A DNA stretch of 64,000 bases from Aphis gossypii (Eukaryota; Arthropoda; Insecta; Hemiptera; Aphididae), in the NCBI RefSeq assembly GCF_020184175.1, contig NC_065532.1, positions 45,590,287 to 45,654,286 of the forward strand, given 5' to 3'. The number at the start of each line of letters is the position of its first letter. Within the stretch, counting starts at the first letter, position 1. Positions 51,201 through 63,743 of this stretch are shown in pieces. The position numbers and the translations under genes were made by a program. The notes beneath the pieces are model-generated. The model was not told the origin of the DNA and made no database searches. It worked only from the letters and a program-made list of their open reading frames with translations.

Positions 51201-54200
51201 AATTCACGAGATAAACAAAATATTTTAATATTTTCAAACTATTATCATATTATTATAATTACGCTGATGTATAACGTGTCCATGATGATAAAATGTATTT
51301 TTCTAATATCCATTACTCTTTATTCGCTTTAATATTACCTGCAACAAATAAACAAAAAGAACATTATAATAATATATAATTATATTATATTTTACATATT
51401 TGTTAATAATATTTACTATTTTTTAATCACTAATGTGATAAAACGATAGGATTATAGACACGTAATAAGTAAAAGTAAATTAAAACATATTAATTGTTAA
51501 TATGTCTTAGGCAATTTTACGTTACACATAATAAATACTTAAATTTTCGTTCATTTTTATTTTTAATTCGACCAATAGTAAAGTAAATATGCAAATTCGA
51601 TATTGAACACAGATTTACACGAGTGCTAAGAACTTTAGTATAGCAAAATATTCTATGTCAGTGTTATAACATTATATTATTAACCACAACGCATCTTATA
51701 TTAAGCCTTTCTAGTTTATGTAGTATAAAATATATATAATGTGGTTTACTGCTATATGGAAATAACTAGAGTTAACAAACAAGAGATAGAATGTCTACCC
51801 ATGAATTATAGTTTTGTTTGTTTAAAGTTTTGGGCACTTTAATTACTTTTATTTCTATTTTGTAACAGAAGTAATGGCGATACCGCAGTGTGTAGGTAAT
51901 CTTCGCGTGCGTCGTGAGTTCTCAAATATTATATTAAACGAGTTGTGTTACTGGGTTAGAGTGGTAATGTATAAATACATGTGTAAGACCATTCAAACAA
52001 GTATTACTGTCACACAGTTGATGTTTTCAAATGTTTTTAAATCTAAATTTATGAATTATCTATACAGGAAATTATAATAGTTTAGTGACACTAGTTTAAT
52101 ATATTATACTCATTACGAATTCACTACACTTCAAAAACACGATACTGTAAAAGAGATATTAGCCTTGATACTTGCAGATGTTTACATTTTAGATCGTCGT
52201 GTTTACTATTTGTATTATTATTTTACTACAAATCTATCGTGGTAAATTTAGCTAGTTCATTACACGCGAACTAACCAAATATATATTTAACTATAAACGT
52301 ACCCGTGAGAACTATATTTCAATGCTTCAAGTTGAAATATGTATGTTCGGCATTCATTATTTAATGCATTTATTATGTGGGTACTTAGCGTATAATATGC
52401 ATAATATTGTGTATACAACTGTTACCAATATTAAGATAATGTTAAATACTGATATCTACATCGACTATGTCGTGTAATCGGTATAGTTAAACTTATAAAC
52501 ACGTATTAGGAATTATTATGATGTACCATTAAAAGATATATTATAATCCAATATTGATAACAAAATATGGTAATTTATTATAGAATATTTATTTATTAAT
52601 ATTATCATATTGATATTATATACATATTTCTTGGTACGATAATAATATTTTTATTTTTATTATTTTCATAAAAGTTGTACCTACAACAATTGTATACTCA
52701 TTATTTATCATGTTTAAATCACGCAAATGGCAGCATTTATAGCTAGTTGAGTACTATAGTTTATACTTTTATAATGAAAAAAAAAAGTTAAATAGATTGA
52801 AACAAAAAATACATATAATATTATGATGTATAAAAAAAAATTAAATTAAATTGTATATTCTAGTGTGGTTAAAACACAAGCTTAATTTAATAATTTTGAT
52901 TTATAAAAGACATATAAAAATAATTGTAAGAATAATATTGTACTGAATTTAGAACTTGTATAAATACAATATTTAAACTGTAGAAAGGCGGTATAAGTAC
53001 TTTTTTTTTAGTCATAAAGTGTAGTTAAAAATTAAAATCAGTTAAGATTTTTTAATGTAAACTTTATTATAACTATTATGGTTTATTGTTTTTAAGATTT
53101 TTTTATAGTATCATAGTGTATACATAATGCTTATATTTAAACTATTCTAAAGAGACCGTAAAAATATTATATTAAAAGTTAAAACGGTGTATATGCTTTC
53201 ATGTTATAAAAAAATGCATTTACCAACGCGTGAAACACCAACTCACAATTTATGTGAGCATAAATCAAGTTGAAAATGAATTAAAAGAATTAAACTTTAT
53301 TTATCGAGACCATTAATGTACACGGGATGTGACCGACGAAATTTCACAATTTTAAACAAAAACCCGGTGACATTTGAAATCGGTAAATCCCTGGGACAGT
53401 CAGTACATGATATGTACATTATATGATTATTGACAGTGTTTAAAACACGGTCAGATAAAAAATACGAGGTCGGAAATGTTTCTCAGACTCGTTTACATGT
53501 ATTTTTTTAAATTGATTGCTACTGTGATTTGTGATTTTGTGACCCGTGGAAAAAAGTAACAAAAACTGAAAAAAAAAAATCGAAACCATCTCCTTTTTTG
53601 GGAACAGCGTATAGAGTTGTATACAACATTATGCCACAACCCCGTAAATAAAATATAAAACATAATCCGATGAAAAATTATATAAATCATCATATTATTA
53701 TAAACACAACCGCATGATAAATTGACAATTAATATAGGCATGAGAGCTTTTCAAATTATATCGGAAAATATAAATTTAATTTTATGATGGTGTAACAATA
53801 TTATTTTACCATGCCACATACTATTATTACCCTATTTTTTAAAACATTTTTTTTTTTTTTTTTAATCAAACGTACGAATACGCGTAAACAATGTTGACAC
53901 ACATTCAATTATTTACTTATTATTTTGTTAGTGACAGTTTGACTTATCCATAGCTTGTACGCATTATAATATATATTTAAGAGTACAACAAATGGTTGTG
54001 AAAAATCACGTTGACGCATTAACAACCGTTGATCAATAATGTGAGTTTTTTTTATTTGTTTATACTCGTTACCAATCACCATGACATTATGTTGATGATT
54101 TGATTGACTGACAAACTTTATAATAATAATAATTAAACTCGTAGTAATTTGTACACTTCTTTTGTATAATATGAGTTTTTTTTAATTACCCGTTTTATCA

Positions 54201-56528
54201 CGATATCAACATCTTGTGGGAAATTTTAATATTTTAGTTTTTAAGTAAAAATAAGATTTAAAACTTGTACTAAATTATACGTTTTTCTGATTAGTAATTA
54301 AAAATTAAAAATATAAACCATACCTATACTATAATAATCCTGATAATCCTTAGGTTATCCTTAGGCTATCCTAATAACCCTTAAGCATAAGTACAATTAT
54401 TTCATTGTTTTATAATTTCAACTTAGTTAAACGTTCTAAAATATTTTAGATAGTAAATAAATGTTTATTGTAAAACTAAAACTAAACATTATTCGTATTT
54501 AATATTGTTAATAAAAATTTATTTTATTCTAAAAGACCTCAAAGTCATATTAAAACTTGAAAAACTAGCTGCGGATTCTAAATCAAGTAGATGAAATACT
54601 CCCATTTAATATTCAATATTATGTTTTAACCAGAAACGTATACAAGGGGGATATTGGGTTAGATTCTTCATTGAGGGAATGTCTTTATTTTTTTTCAACG
54701 ATATTTTTTCAAATACTGTTTTTTTAGAAAAAGCTCAAAAATATAAGATTTTTCACTATATTATTAAAGTTATGTATCGGCATCAGTTTCAATATAACAA
54801 TTGAATATGTATAAATAATTGTACGAGGGTAAAATGTGGAAATGATGAGAGAGAGGAATTCGAAACGTAAACAAAATGTTGATAAAATATTGATAAAATA
54901 TTAAGATATAATAATCAGTCAAATGTAAGAAAGTTTGAAGTAGATATACAAAACGTTGATAATATATAAGATAAAATAAAGTATATACTGTGAAAATGTA
55001 TTTAATACATTATGTTTTATAATATCATCTGAAATTATTTTTAATATTTAATTTCTATTACTTAAAATAACATAATATTGATACATAATATACATTTTAT
55101 GATAAATAATTGGATAATCTACTTTAAAGGTTAAACTATTCATTTAGGTATCTACCTGGCAAATTATACTCATTTTCGAGTGTAGGTATTAATTAAGTTA
55201 TTTTAACTTAATGTTATTATAAGGGAAAAATCATAAATCAATTTTATTAAAAAAAAACTAATATTTATTAATTGTTGATAAATGAAATCAATAATCAATA
55301 TTAGTCGTTTACAGAAATGTTAAATTACAAACTAAAGAAGCTGGACAGTTAACATGATACAAATACTAAACCTGCAGTGCCCTACTCTTATAATTTGTAT
55401 ATGAACTTATCATTATTTGATTATATTATATTATACTATAAAATCACAATTTGTAAATAATGTAAGTATATAATATAGTGTATATCTATGTATGTACATT
55501 TTTATAACTTTTTGAATAATAGTTTAGAACATTACTCAATACAATAGTATAAGTACTTACTATATTATTATTATACTATACCTAACGTAAATAACAATTA
55601 GGAACAAATCAATTAAATACATTAATCATTCTGCTAAGAAAATTAAAACGACGTAAGTAAAATCTTCAAAAGTTTTATTTAGCTGGCTAGTATAAATATT
55701 TTACTACCAAGCACCGGGTGATATAGCACTTAGGTACCTACCCATATATTCCAGCAGCTGCTACTAAAATATAACACTTGATTGGTGACACTGATCTTAA
55801 AAATAATGCATAAACAAAATTTTATTTGTAACTTACTATACATAGCTTTTTATATAATTATCGTTGTTATTTTTTTTTGTGTGAGAGGAAGGAGTTAGGG
55901 AGACATTTAGCTTTTAAAAAGACTTAATTTTTTTTTTTTTGTTATGATGAAATGTAGTAAATAAAAAAAGAAACAACTATTTGACTGTTGTTCACTGGAT
56001 GGCATAAAGTATCCTTGTCTCTTAACCTAAAATAAAAAAAAACTAAACCCCGAAGCGAGCGGGCAAAAGTTTCCGGGGAAGAGAAAGAGCTAGCCAAAAT
56101 GCAAATAAAAAACAATACTCAGCATGACCGGCCGGCGGCTATGGTGGGCACTTGATGGAAGAACAAAAATAAGGGAAAACAAAAAACTTTTTGCAATAAC
56201 GGGCTACAGCTAAAGCAATCAAGCAATCACATACCCTCGTCCGTTATCCAATGGTTGATTTTGCATTACCAAAAAGTTTGTCAAAATATTACACAACCCT
56301 ACGCCTTCTTTAGAGTTTATAGGTTATTCTTTACATTCCGTCTATTATTTATCCCGAAGAGTATAGTATAATAATACAAACACACTGCGACGCTATATAT
56401 AATATATAAAATCCTGAAATTATGAAGTGGTCTTTTTATATTTTATACTCTTCATGTTTTAAATAACAAACATTTATAAGAAAAAATTAAAACCCCGACC
56501 GCGATCTCTATAAAACACAAAAAAAAGT
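48256..56528. other. AT-rich spacer between the duplicated copies
   Basis: It contains the possible SINE head at 48.6 kb and is otherwise AT-rich DNA. A tiny exon-like piece (tgtaacag|AAGTAATGGCG to GTGTAG|gtaatc) lies at about 51,869-51,894. A GC-richer patch at 56,045-56,155 includes the imperfect hairpin ccccgaagcg / tttccgggg. The DNA flanking the two duplicated copies does not align, so this spacer is not itself repeated in the window. Confidence 0.45.
48545..48640 (-). repeat. possible tRNA-derived SINE head
   Basis: On the minus strand GCTAGCTAGGTGGTGTAGTGGTTACGCTCG (48,633 down to 48,604) resembles a tRNA D-arm with an RNA polymerase III A box (TGGTGTAGTGG). The expected B box (GGTTCRANNCC) is not clear downstream and no complete cloverleaf can be drawn. 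It could be an old SINE fragment or chance. Confidence 0.25.
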
Positions 56529-56843
56529 GGTCAAGTTGGTAACCCTGAATACATTCTTAAGGACCGGGGTATATCGAGAATTTATTGTAGGTATAATGAT
56601 TTGAAAAACAATAAAAACATTCGTAGGTTTTTAATAACAAAAACGTTTTTTATTATATTACATATGTTATTATTTAATTTTAACTATGCTGGCCAATATA
56701 ATTTAGAAAATAAACAAAATAAATAAACAACAGTTTTAGAGCTTACTATTCGTCTCAAATCATTAACGCTTCACTTATGTTTTACAATACGAACAGTTCG
56801 TATATATTCTTATATAGTGTCTTTATAACTGATATATTCTACA

Positions 56844-57173
56844 ATGTCTGGAACAGTAATGTACACTCACAACAAATGGTGTCGATCGGTAATCGACAAC
56901 CTCGATTTGGAAGTCGACCACATTATACGCGTATTCGGACTACCGCAACCGACCGACGTTTTTTGGATCTATCGCAATAATTCGCGTAAGCTACACTTAT
57001 CGTCGGAGATGCTGTCGATACAGCAGGAATGTCCAGAAACACACGAAACGTATGAAGACGTAGAAGACGGTTTGGAAAAACCACGCGGGTTCTGGCGAAG
57101 AACGAAAAAACGCTTGTCAGATATTTTCCGAGCGATTTGTCGTTGCGACTGCTCTACGCTCCGCAAAAAATGA
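56844..57173 (+). CDS. hypothetical 109-aa basic protein, duplicated gene copy 2
   Basis: This is the second copy of the 109-codon ORF, intact and identical in length to the copy at 46,709. Two amino-acid differences are visible, Arg to His in the 'LEVDRII' segment and Glu to Asp in 'CRCECS'. Both nucleotide differences in the ORF are nonsynonymous and I see no synonymous one, but two changes are too few to argue selection. The EKPRGFWRRTKKRLSDIF motif is unchanged. Function is unknown, as for copy 1. An intact frame in both copies agrees with a real protein, but the duplication is so recent that this is weak evidence. Confidence 0.5.
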   Translation: MSGTVMYTHNKWCRSVIDNLDLEVDHIIRVFGLPQPTDVFWIYRNNSRKLHLSSEMLSIQQECPETHETYEDVEDGLEKPRGFWRRTKKRLSDIFRAICRCDCSTLRKK

Positions 57174-57224
57174 GGAGTTTCTTTTGCGGCGCCGCTTTTA
57201 TTATACAACCATCGAATGACCACA

Positions 57225-57509
57225 AACGGCCGACGTTTTTTGGATGTGTAAAAACCGTAAGCTACACTTATCGTCGAAGACGCTGTCGATACAGCAAAAA
57301 TGTCCAGAAATATACACGAAACGTATGAAAAAGACGGTTTGAAAAAACCACGCGGGTTCTGGAGAAGAACGAAAAAACTCGTAATTCGAAAAAACGATTG
57401 TCAGATATTATCCGAGCGATTTGTTGTTGTGGCTGTTCAAACGATGAGGAGTTTCTTTCGAGCCGCCGCCGGGACTTTTTTTCCATATTGTCTAATAAGT
57501 AAAAAATAG
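57225..57509 (+). pseudogene. frameshifted tandem copy of the C-terminal module (copy 2)
   Basis: This corresponds base for base to 47,090-47,374 and carries the same two-base frameshift and the same short insertion. Both lesions therefore predate the 10-kb duplication. Copy-specific changes such as ATTTTCCG/ATTATCCG show slight drift. Confidence 0.6.
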
Positions 57510-58254
57510 TCATTGCAGTTTTTGCATATTATAATAATATTCTTATTTGCTTAACTTAAAAGTTTTAATACATTTACCAATTTTTGAATGTGCGAAAACA
57601 GTGACAATATTTATATATATTTATATATAAATATATAAAATATAGATTTATTGATGTGATCATTTGATAGTTTAACCTTTAATAATATTAAATTATGTGT
57701 ATCGCGTATTTAGGTATTAATATCGATTATTGTTGTTTTGTTGTTGTTTATAAATTAAATAAAATGTTGTTTATATAAATAATTAATGTTGTTTTTTACA
57801 TTAATCATACAAATAATTAGATATCTACCAGTTATTAATTATATAATATAATTTAAATTTAAATGTACTTTTTTCAGAACTAAGTCAAAATGGTTGGACA
57901 TTTTAATCTGCCTCAAAAAAAAAAAAAAAAAATGTAATTATTACAAAATAAAAATAAAAAAATGGTGGTCAACTGCGTTACGCCCCGTTGTATAGTAGGT
58001 AGGTATCGAATGGATCCCGGACATAGATTAAGTCACTTTAATGGGATGTGTTAAATTTGAATTTGGTTACAGATACTGGTTTATGATAAACAAAATTGTT
58101 ATCGTCATCAATAACCAAATTAACATTGTACTATTATTATCGTTATAATTTGTGGTTGATACCACACCTAAATTATCTATTTCCACTTTGGTTTCTAGAA
58201 TGTTCTTAGATCACAGTTGAACACACGGTATGTCCTATTCATGTATATATTTTT

Positions 58255-59215
58255 TATGTAAAAAGGTGGTTTATGTTTTAATGATCTGAATACCTCAAAA
58301 TTAAATCAGGTACCTACAGAAAATGGCAATTTAAACAACAGGTGAATGTAAAATTATTTGATTGTAAATAATCGTTATTTGATTTGATTTCATAATAATT
58401 TAAACTTGAGATATCATTTTTTTAATTAGCACGTTCATCATTTTTATAATTTTATTATATGCCAAACAAATTGGAAAATTTTGTATTAAATTTTTAACTC
58501 TCAGCTACTAATACAAAATTGTTTATACATTTTTAACAACAAAATAATTTGCAAATACCTATTCATGATTTTGTAGATATTTGAACTTCAAAAGCTAATA
58601 AAAAAAATATTATGAATGAGTATTGTTATAATATTTAAATCAGTATAAGATTAATTTATGAACTTTATATCAAATTTTCAAGTATTCTGATTTAGCCGAA
58701 AAATATCTTGTCGATATTTATAAAAAAAAAAAACTAAACAAAGACGAATATTTTGAAAATTAAATGATGTAAAGAAAATGCCAATCTAAATAACTGATGA
58801 CAATTTCAAGTATCTTTGACTAATAACAAATACTTAGAATCTTTGGAGAATAAAAAGTTAGTTAACGTTACACAATTTCGTAAAAATTAACATTTTTTCC
58901 TAAAATGACACTTGAATTTTTTCTATAGTTATTTGATGGAATACTTATGGACAATTTTGTGTTGAATTTTTTAACCTTAGATATAAATACAAAAATTGTA
59001 TGAATTTTCAACTACAAAATTGTAATTGCAAATTTTCACGGTTTCGACATATTTCGTACAAAATTTGAACTTTAAACGCTTATAAAAAATATTGTGATTA
59101 ACAGTTTTTCAACAAAAAAAATACTTAAAAGAATCAAAAATGTCAGTTATCTAAAAATATCTCAAAAATGCCAGAATATTTTGAAAATTTAACCGTGTAT
59201 AGATAACGTTAATAT
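58255..59215 (-). mobile_element. family A element, truncated inverted copy
   Basis: Read on the minus strand this stretch resembles the interior of the family A elements. The plus-strand string ggtggtttatgttttaatgatctgaatac is the inverse of the 'cattaaaacataaaccacc' part near 35,310. Further matches are ttgtattaaatttttaactctcagcta, 'gaacttcaaaagctaataaaaaaa' and 'atattttgaaaatttaaccgtgtat'. It is more diverged than copies 1 and 2, and the TTCTGAACGAAG end motifs are missing on both sides, so it is an old truncated copy. Confidence 0.6.
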
Positions 59216-61799
59216 AATCATTTAGTGGGAAATTATCCTTATAAATTGAGAACGTAATATTTATATTCTAATCGTTGTATTGTGATTATTACGTAAAATC
59301 ATTAATATACTATTGGTTGTATTGTTGTAGTGTACACTATAATACTATATTTTACGTAGTAAACAATTACGTTTGATTTCGTAAATTTATATACAAACAT
59401 ATTATTATATTAGATTAATTTCCACAGAACTTTTAATGTATGTACATTAGTATAAAGTAATTGTTATTAGTATGTAAATATAAATAAAAATGTCTGTGTT
59501 CACTAATCAAATTAAAACTGTTTTTAGTTAGAAGCCATAGACATTATTGAATAAAAATAATTAATTAAATTTAATAATTCATCTCTGCTCGCGTACAGTT
59601 ATTTTTTTTTTAACAGATAGTAGGTACAATCAATTTGTAACAAAATAATAAGTTATAATTTATTAATTTAGCGGAGATTTAAATGTTTTCTAATAGCTTA
59701 TATAGGGATAATATAATAACAAAATAATATTATTTTGTTGAAAACCATAATGTAAGCTCTCGGTCAAGCATATAAATGGTTCTTAGATATATTAATAAAA
59801 GCAAACAAACAATTTTCACTGATTATTTACAACATTTTTATTATGTACCTATTATAGTAATAAACATACAATAGTGAAAAAAATAAAGTATGACAAGACG
59901 TATAAATTAGTTAAACATTATAATATATTAATAGCAAGGTAAATAAAATTAAATACTAAAATAGTTTGGATTACAGAAATTTTACCACAACTCATATTAT
60001 CTCGGTATTTAAAAAAAAAATATTTTATTGTACATAATGAGGCTGACAAGTGTTTACTGTATTTTAAATATAAGTAACTATATTAATGCAATCGAACTAT
60101 AATAATAAAAAAAAAAACGTACACAAGAAATGAAACTATGTAATGCGTTTGATAATATTCAAAAGATTCTAATTCAAATATTTTCTGATTATTATACTTT
60201 ATATGCAGTAACATTTTAAATAACAATGCTATAGTAAGTAGTTAGGTATATATTCTTATTTCTTGGAATATATTCATCGTAATCCTTCCACTACGCCAAT
60301 GAAGACGAAGTATAAACAATAATTTTCAAATAAACAATGAGATATATAATTCACTTGCATACTAATATTAAGATTCAATATTGTTTGCAATACAGTAGGA
60401 AATAGAATTATTACAGCCGACCACAACGAAAATGGGACGTCTATTCAGTGTAGAACATTATTCGGTGTCGTCGGAAATTTAATTATACCGTCGATTTTCA
60501 ACACAGTCACTGGCCATTACATTACGGTAAAAGTTAAGCTAATATATTACAATTTTAAACATACAAATTTGGCACTGCAATCTTTGTGATTTTTAATTAT
60601 TACGAATGTGTGTTAGACAAGAATTATACATTTATACCTGACAAAATGATAATGACTAATGAATGATTAAGAACTTAACCCAACCATTTAACTCTTTTAT
60701 TATTATCAATACGACTATTCAAACGTAGTACTACGTTTTAATTGATTGCATTATTAAATGATAACATGTTATATGAATATGTGATTTTTGGATTTTAGAA
60801 GATTATGCGGTTTGAATACCTACATTGAACATAGTATCTACATAACGTTCACTGCACAACAACAGCGCCATCGATAGTCTTCTGTGCAAAATTTTCGTTA
60901 AACGTATGCGGTGAACAGGACAGTGGAGTGAATTGATGACAAATTTTAACTGTACGTATGGAGGGAGCTCCTTTGTAAAAATCATTTTTTTTCTGCCCAG
61001 CTAAAACAACATCAGAACATTTTCGTGTCAGAAAACCACTTTAGTCTTAGAAACAAACCGTCTGCTTATTCACCGAGGATAACTTTGTCACCTAGAAATG
61101 ACAATTGATCGACAAGGGTAAGTCGAGTAACTCGAATCACATTATTTTAGGTAGACAATATTATCGTATAACATTATACGATTTCGCACTGAATTCAGAT
61201 TTCTCGAGTAAAAAAAAAAAAAAGATAATAATAATAATAATAATTAGAGACGTCTTTTTTGCATCGTGGCCAAAATCTTATGATAATAATACACCGGAAT
61301 CAGCATAGCGGAAAGTGAAATTTCCTTTTTTTATTAAATAAATAAATAAAGTCCACGTTGTATATATTTCTCGTCACAAACACAGTATGGTATGCTTAGT
61401 CAAAGTTTCAATATTTTTTTTTTTTTTTATTATTATAAATAGGTATTACATAGTTTTTCGTTCAAACGCGTTTGTTTTCATATTCTATTTCAATGCTATT
61501 ACATCACGGATACGTATATTCTGCACTAGGTCGCGCTATTATCAGTTTAGTTAATTCGTTTCAAAGTCTCCCTTGTCTTTATAGCTGTAGTTTAGTCTTC
61601 AGATTTGCAACAAATAAATTGAAGTGTATTGACCGATATACGACTCGGGCTTACATACGAGTTGCTACTTCGTACGTATAAGTTTAAAACTACTACGTAC
61701 CAATTCTTTTAATTCGATAATCTCGTTTCCGTTTACCAGGTTATATACATATATACTTACATGAAATATTTAACCTTAAGAGTACACTCATAATATGTT
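59216..61799. other. AT-rich noncoding DNA
   Basis: A somewhat GC-richer part at 60,410-61,130 contains only short frames on either strand, the longest a 60-codon minus frame at 60,803-60,985 without known motifs. An (ATA)n run lies at 61,226-61,242. Confidence 0.45.
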
Positions 61800-61905
61800 T
61801 TCTTCTTCTTCTTTTTTTTCGCCTTCTTTCCCAACTATTTGGGGTCGACCACCCTGATCCTCAATTTCTATTTACTACGATCCTCAGCATCCTCCCCAAT
61901 AAACG
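61800..61905 (-). mobile_element. 3' end of a LINE-like retrotransposon (relic)
   Basis: On the minus strand the sequence reads as codons EDAEDRSK-stop-KLRIRVVDPK-stop-LGKKAKKK and ends in a (GAA/AAG)n tail. Many insect non-LTR retrotransposons end with a stretch of the type 'A-DR--W+--+R-ADPK', followed by a short purine-rich tail; the stops here show decay. The adjacent tcttcttcttctttttttt on the plus strand is that tail. Nothing upstream of about 61,905 on the minus strand continues the reading frame, in keeping with the 5' truncation usual for LINEs. Confidence 0.45.
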
Positions 61906-63743
61906 ATATAGTGAATTTTAGTTGAACGGTTTCAATAGTGTATTTTAAGTTTTTATATTAGAGTGAATTGACTTAATCATCAAACGTTTAGGTAAAAACA
62001 TTATCTGAGTTCTCTCGTTGGGTTTCTACAATATTTTAATTTTTAAGGTGCGACATACCTTTAACTTGGAACTTTCAATAAGGTTTTTCATTGTCAACGG
62101 GCAATCATTGACATAAACCGACGTATCTACTACTCTATAATATTATTACGATATTAAATACGTAATTTCTATTAATATAATTTATTATTTTTTGATAAGC
62201 CAGATCTCGCATAACAATTACATACTACAAGTTACAATATTTCATGTAATAAATACACAGAAGTATTATAGCAATGTTTTATATAAGTGTGACAACACAA
62301 CACATTGAGTAGGTAGGGTATAAGATAAACAATACGGTGTTAAACGTATAGAACACATCGGATAAAAACCAATACAGTTTTTATCAATATTTTAAGCAAA
62401 TAACATTAGTACATTACCTAGTACACTTTAATATTTTTACGTCATAAGATACTACGATGTTAATACTAATACCATAAGTAAACTAACGTGTTTAGTGTGC
62501 ACAAGTTTCAAAAAAAAAAAAAAATCGAACAATATTTATACATGTACCTACCTCTATTACTTCGATATATGACGTGATTGTGACGCACTACTATTGATAA
62601 ATAAGCGTAGGTATCAATAGTAACTATATATATATATATATCCTTCGTGTACAAACGTGAAACGAATGATGATAATTCGCATACGTAGTTGTGTATTATT
62701 TATTTATTTTGTGATATTATCGCGTCAATAACCACGACTCGACTGTCCTGGAGTTATCCACTGGAATTACATCAGTGGTAGAGGATGGACTGTATATAAT
62801 TTATCGGAATAAATGACATTTAAAACAATACATAATATGATGTAAATGGATATACAACAGTCGCGGTGCAAAATATAGTAAAGTCAATTTTCAATAAATC
62901 TGCGTACTTGCATATTGTTTTTGACTAATTAGTCAAGTAGCTATGTTGCAACATTAATATAAACAACAAAATAAACAAAAATATAAACAAAACAAAAAAG
63001 GTCGAACATTTGATTAAACACTTCAAACGTCTATTCATAAAGCGTTTGACAATGTGAACAATAAACCCACTGGCCCATATCGGTGTATATTACGATTTTA
63101 ATACATAAATATAAATAATCATTGTCTTTTGAATTCAGTGCTGAACGATGATTGGTTGGTTTTACAACGAGGTGTGTAGGGTTGTTTGTGTCAGTCATAA
63201 TTTAATCGAGCAGTACAATTAATACTTCGAACTTCAAAATTTGAAGGTTGTTTCTGCCGTTTCTGGTAGATTATGTAGATTATGGTATATTAATGCACCA
63301 TGATGTATAGATAAAATAATAATAATTGTTAATAATTCACATGCTATAGAGATTGCTCGTGATTTGCAGAGACTTTTCAGAAAACATTTCATCATTTATT
63401 ATATATTATTATTATTTACCATACACGATTAGATATTATTAAAAATATTTATGTTCATACTATTTGTACCAACTTAAGTGATAATCGTTGTTATATTATA
63501 TTACATTGGTATTGACTAATAACATGTTTTAGTATAATTTTTATTATTATTAAGTAGGTACTTAAGTAATATAATATGCGATTTTTAATAGAAAAAAAGT
63601 TAGTTCAATCTTCCTTATTAGTAAATTAGCTTGCAATTTGCAATAGTTTTAATAAAAGAGAATTTGTCATTGGCTATAATTATATTTATCAAATGTCCTT
63701 TGTATGTTTGATACAATATAAAATATTACTAAAATAATAACTA
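61906..63743. other. AT-rich noncoding DNA before the 5S-derived SINE
   Basis: I see only simple repeats, such as (TA)n near 62,625-62,640, and no coding or RNA feature. Confidence 0.5.

Larger units (their letters stand above)
56529..58058 (+). repeat. 1.53-kb direct duplication, copy 2
   Basis: This is the near-identical partner of 46,394-47,922, including the AT-rich lead, the 109-codon ORF, the degraded second module, the A-run near 57,915 and the tail tcgaatggatcccggacat. Differences seen include CGC/CAC and GAA/GAC in the ORF, one change near 57,265, one near 57,409 and a longer poly-A. The sequence to its left is a low-complexity A-rich run and to its right is unrelated single-copy-like DNA. 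Confidence 0.95.
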
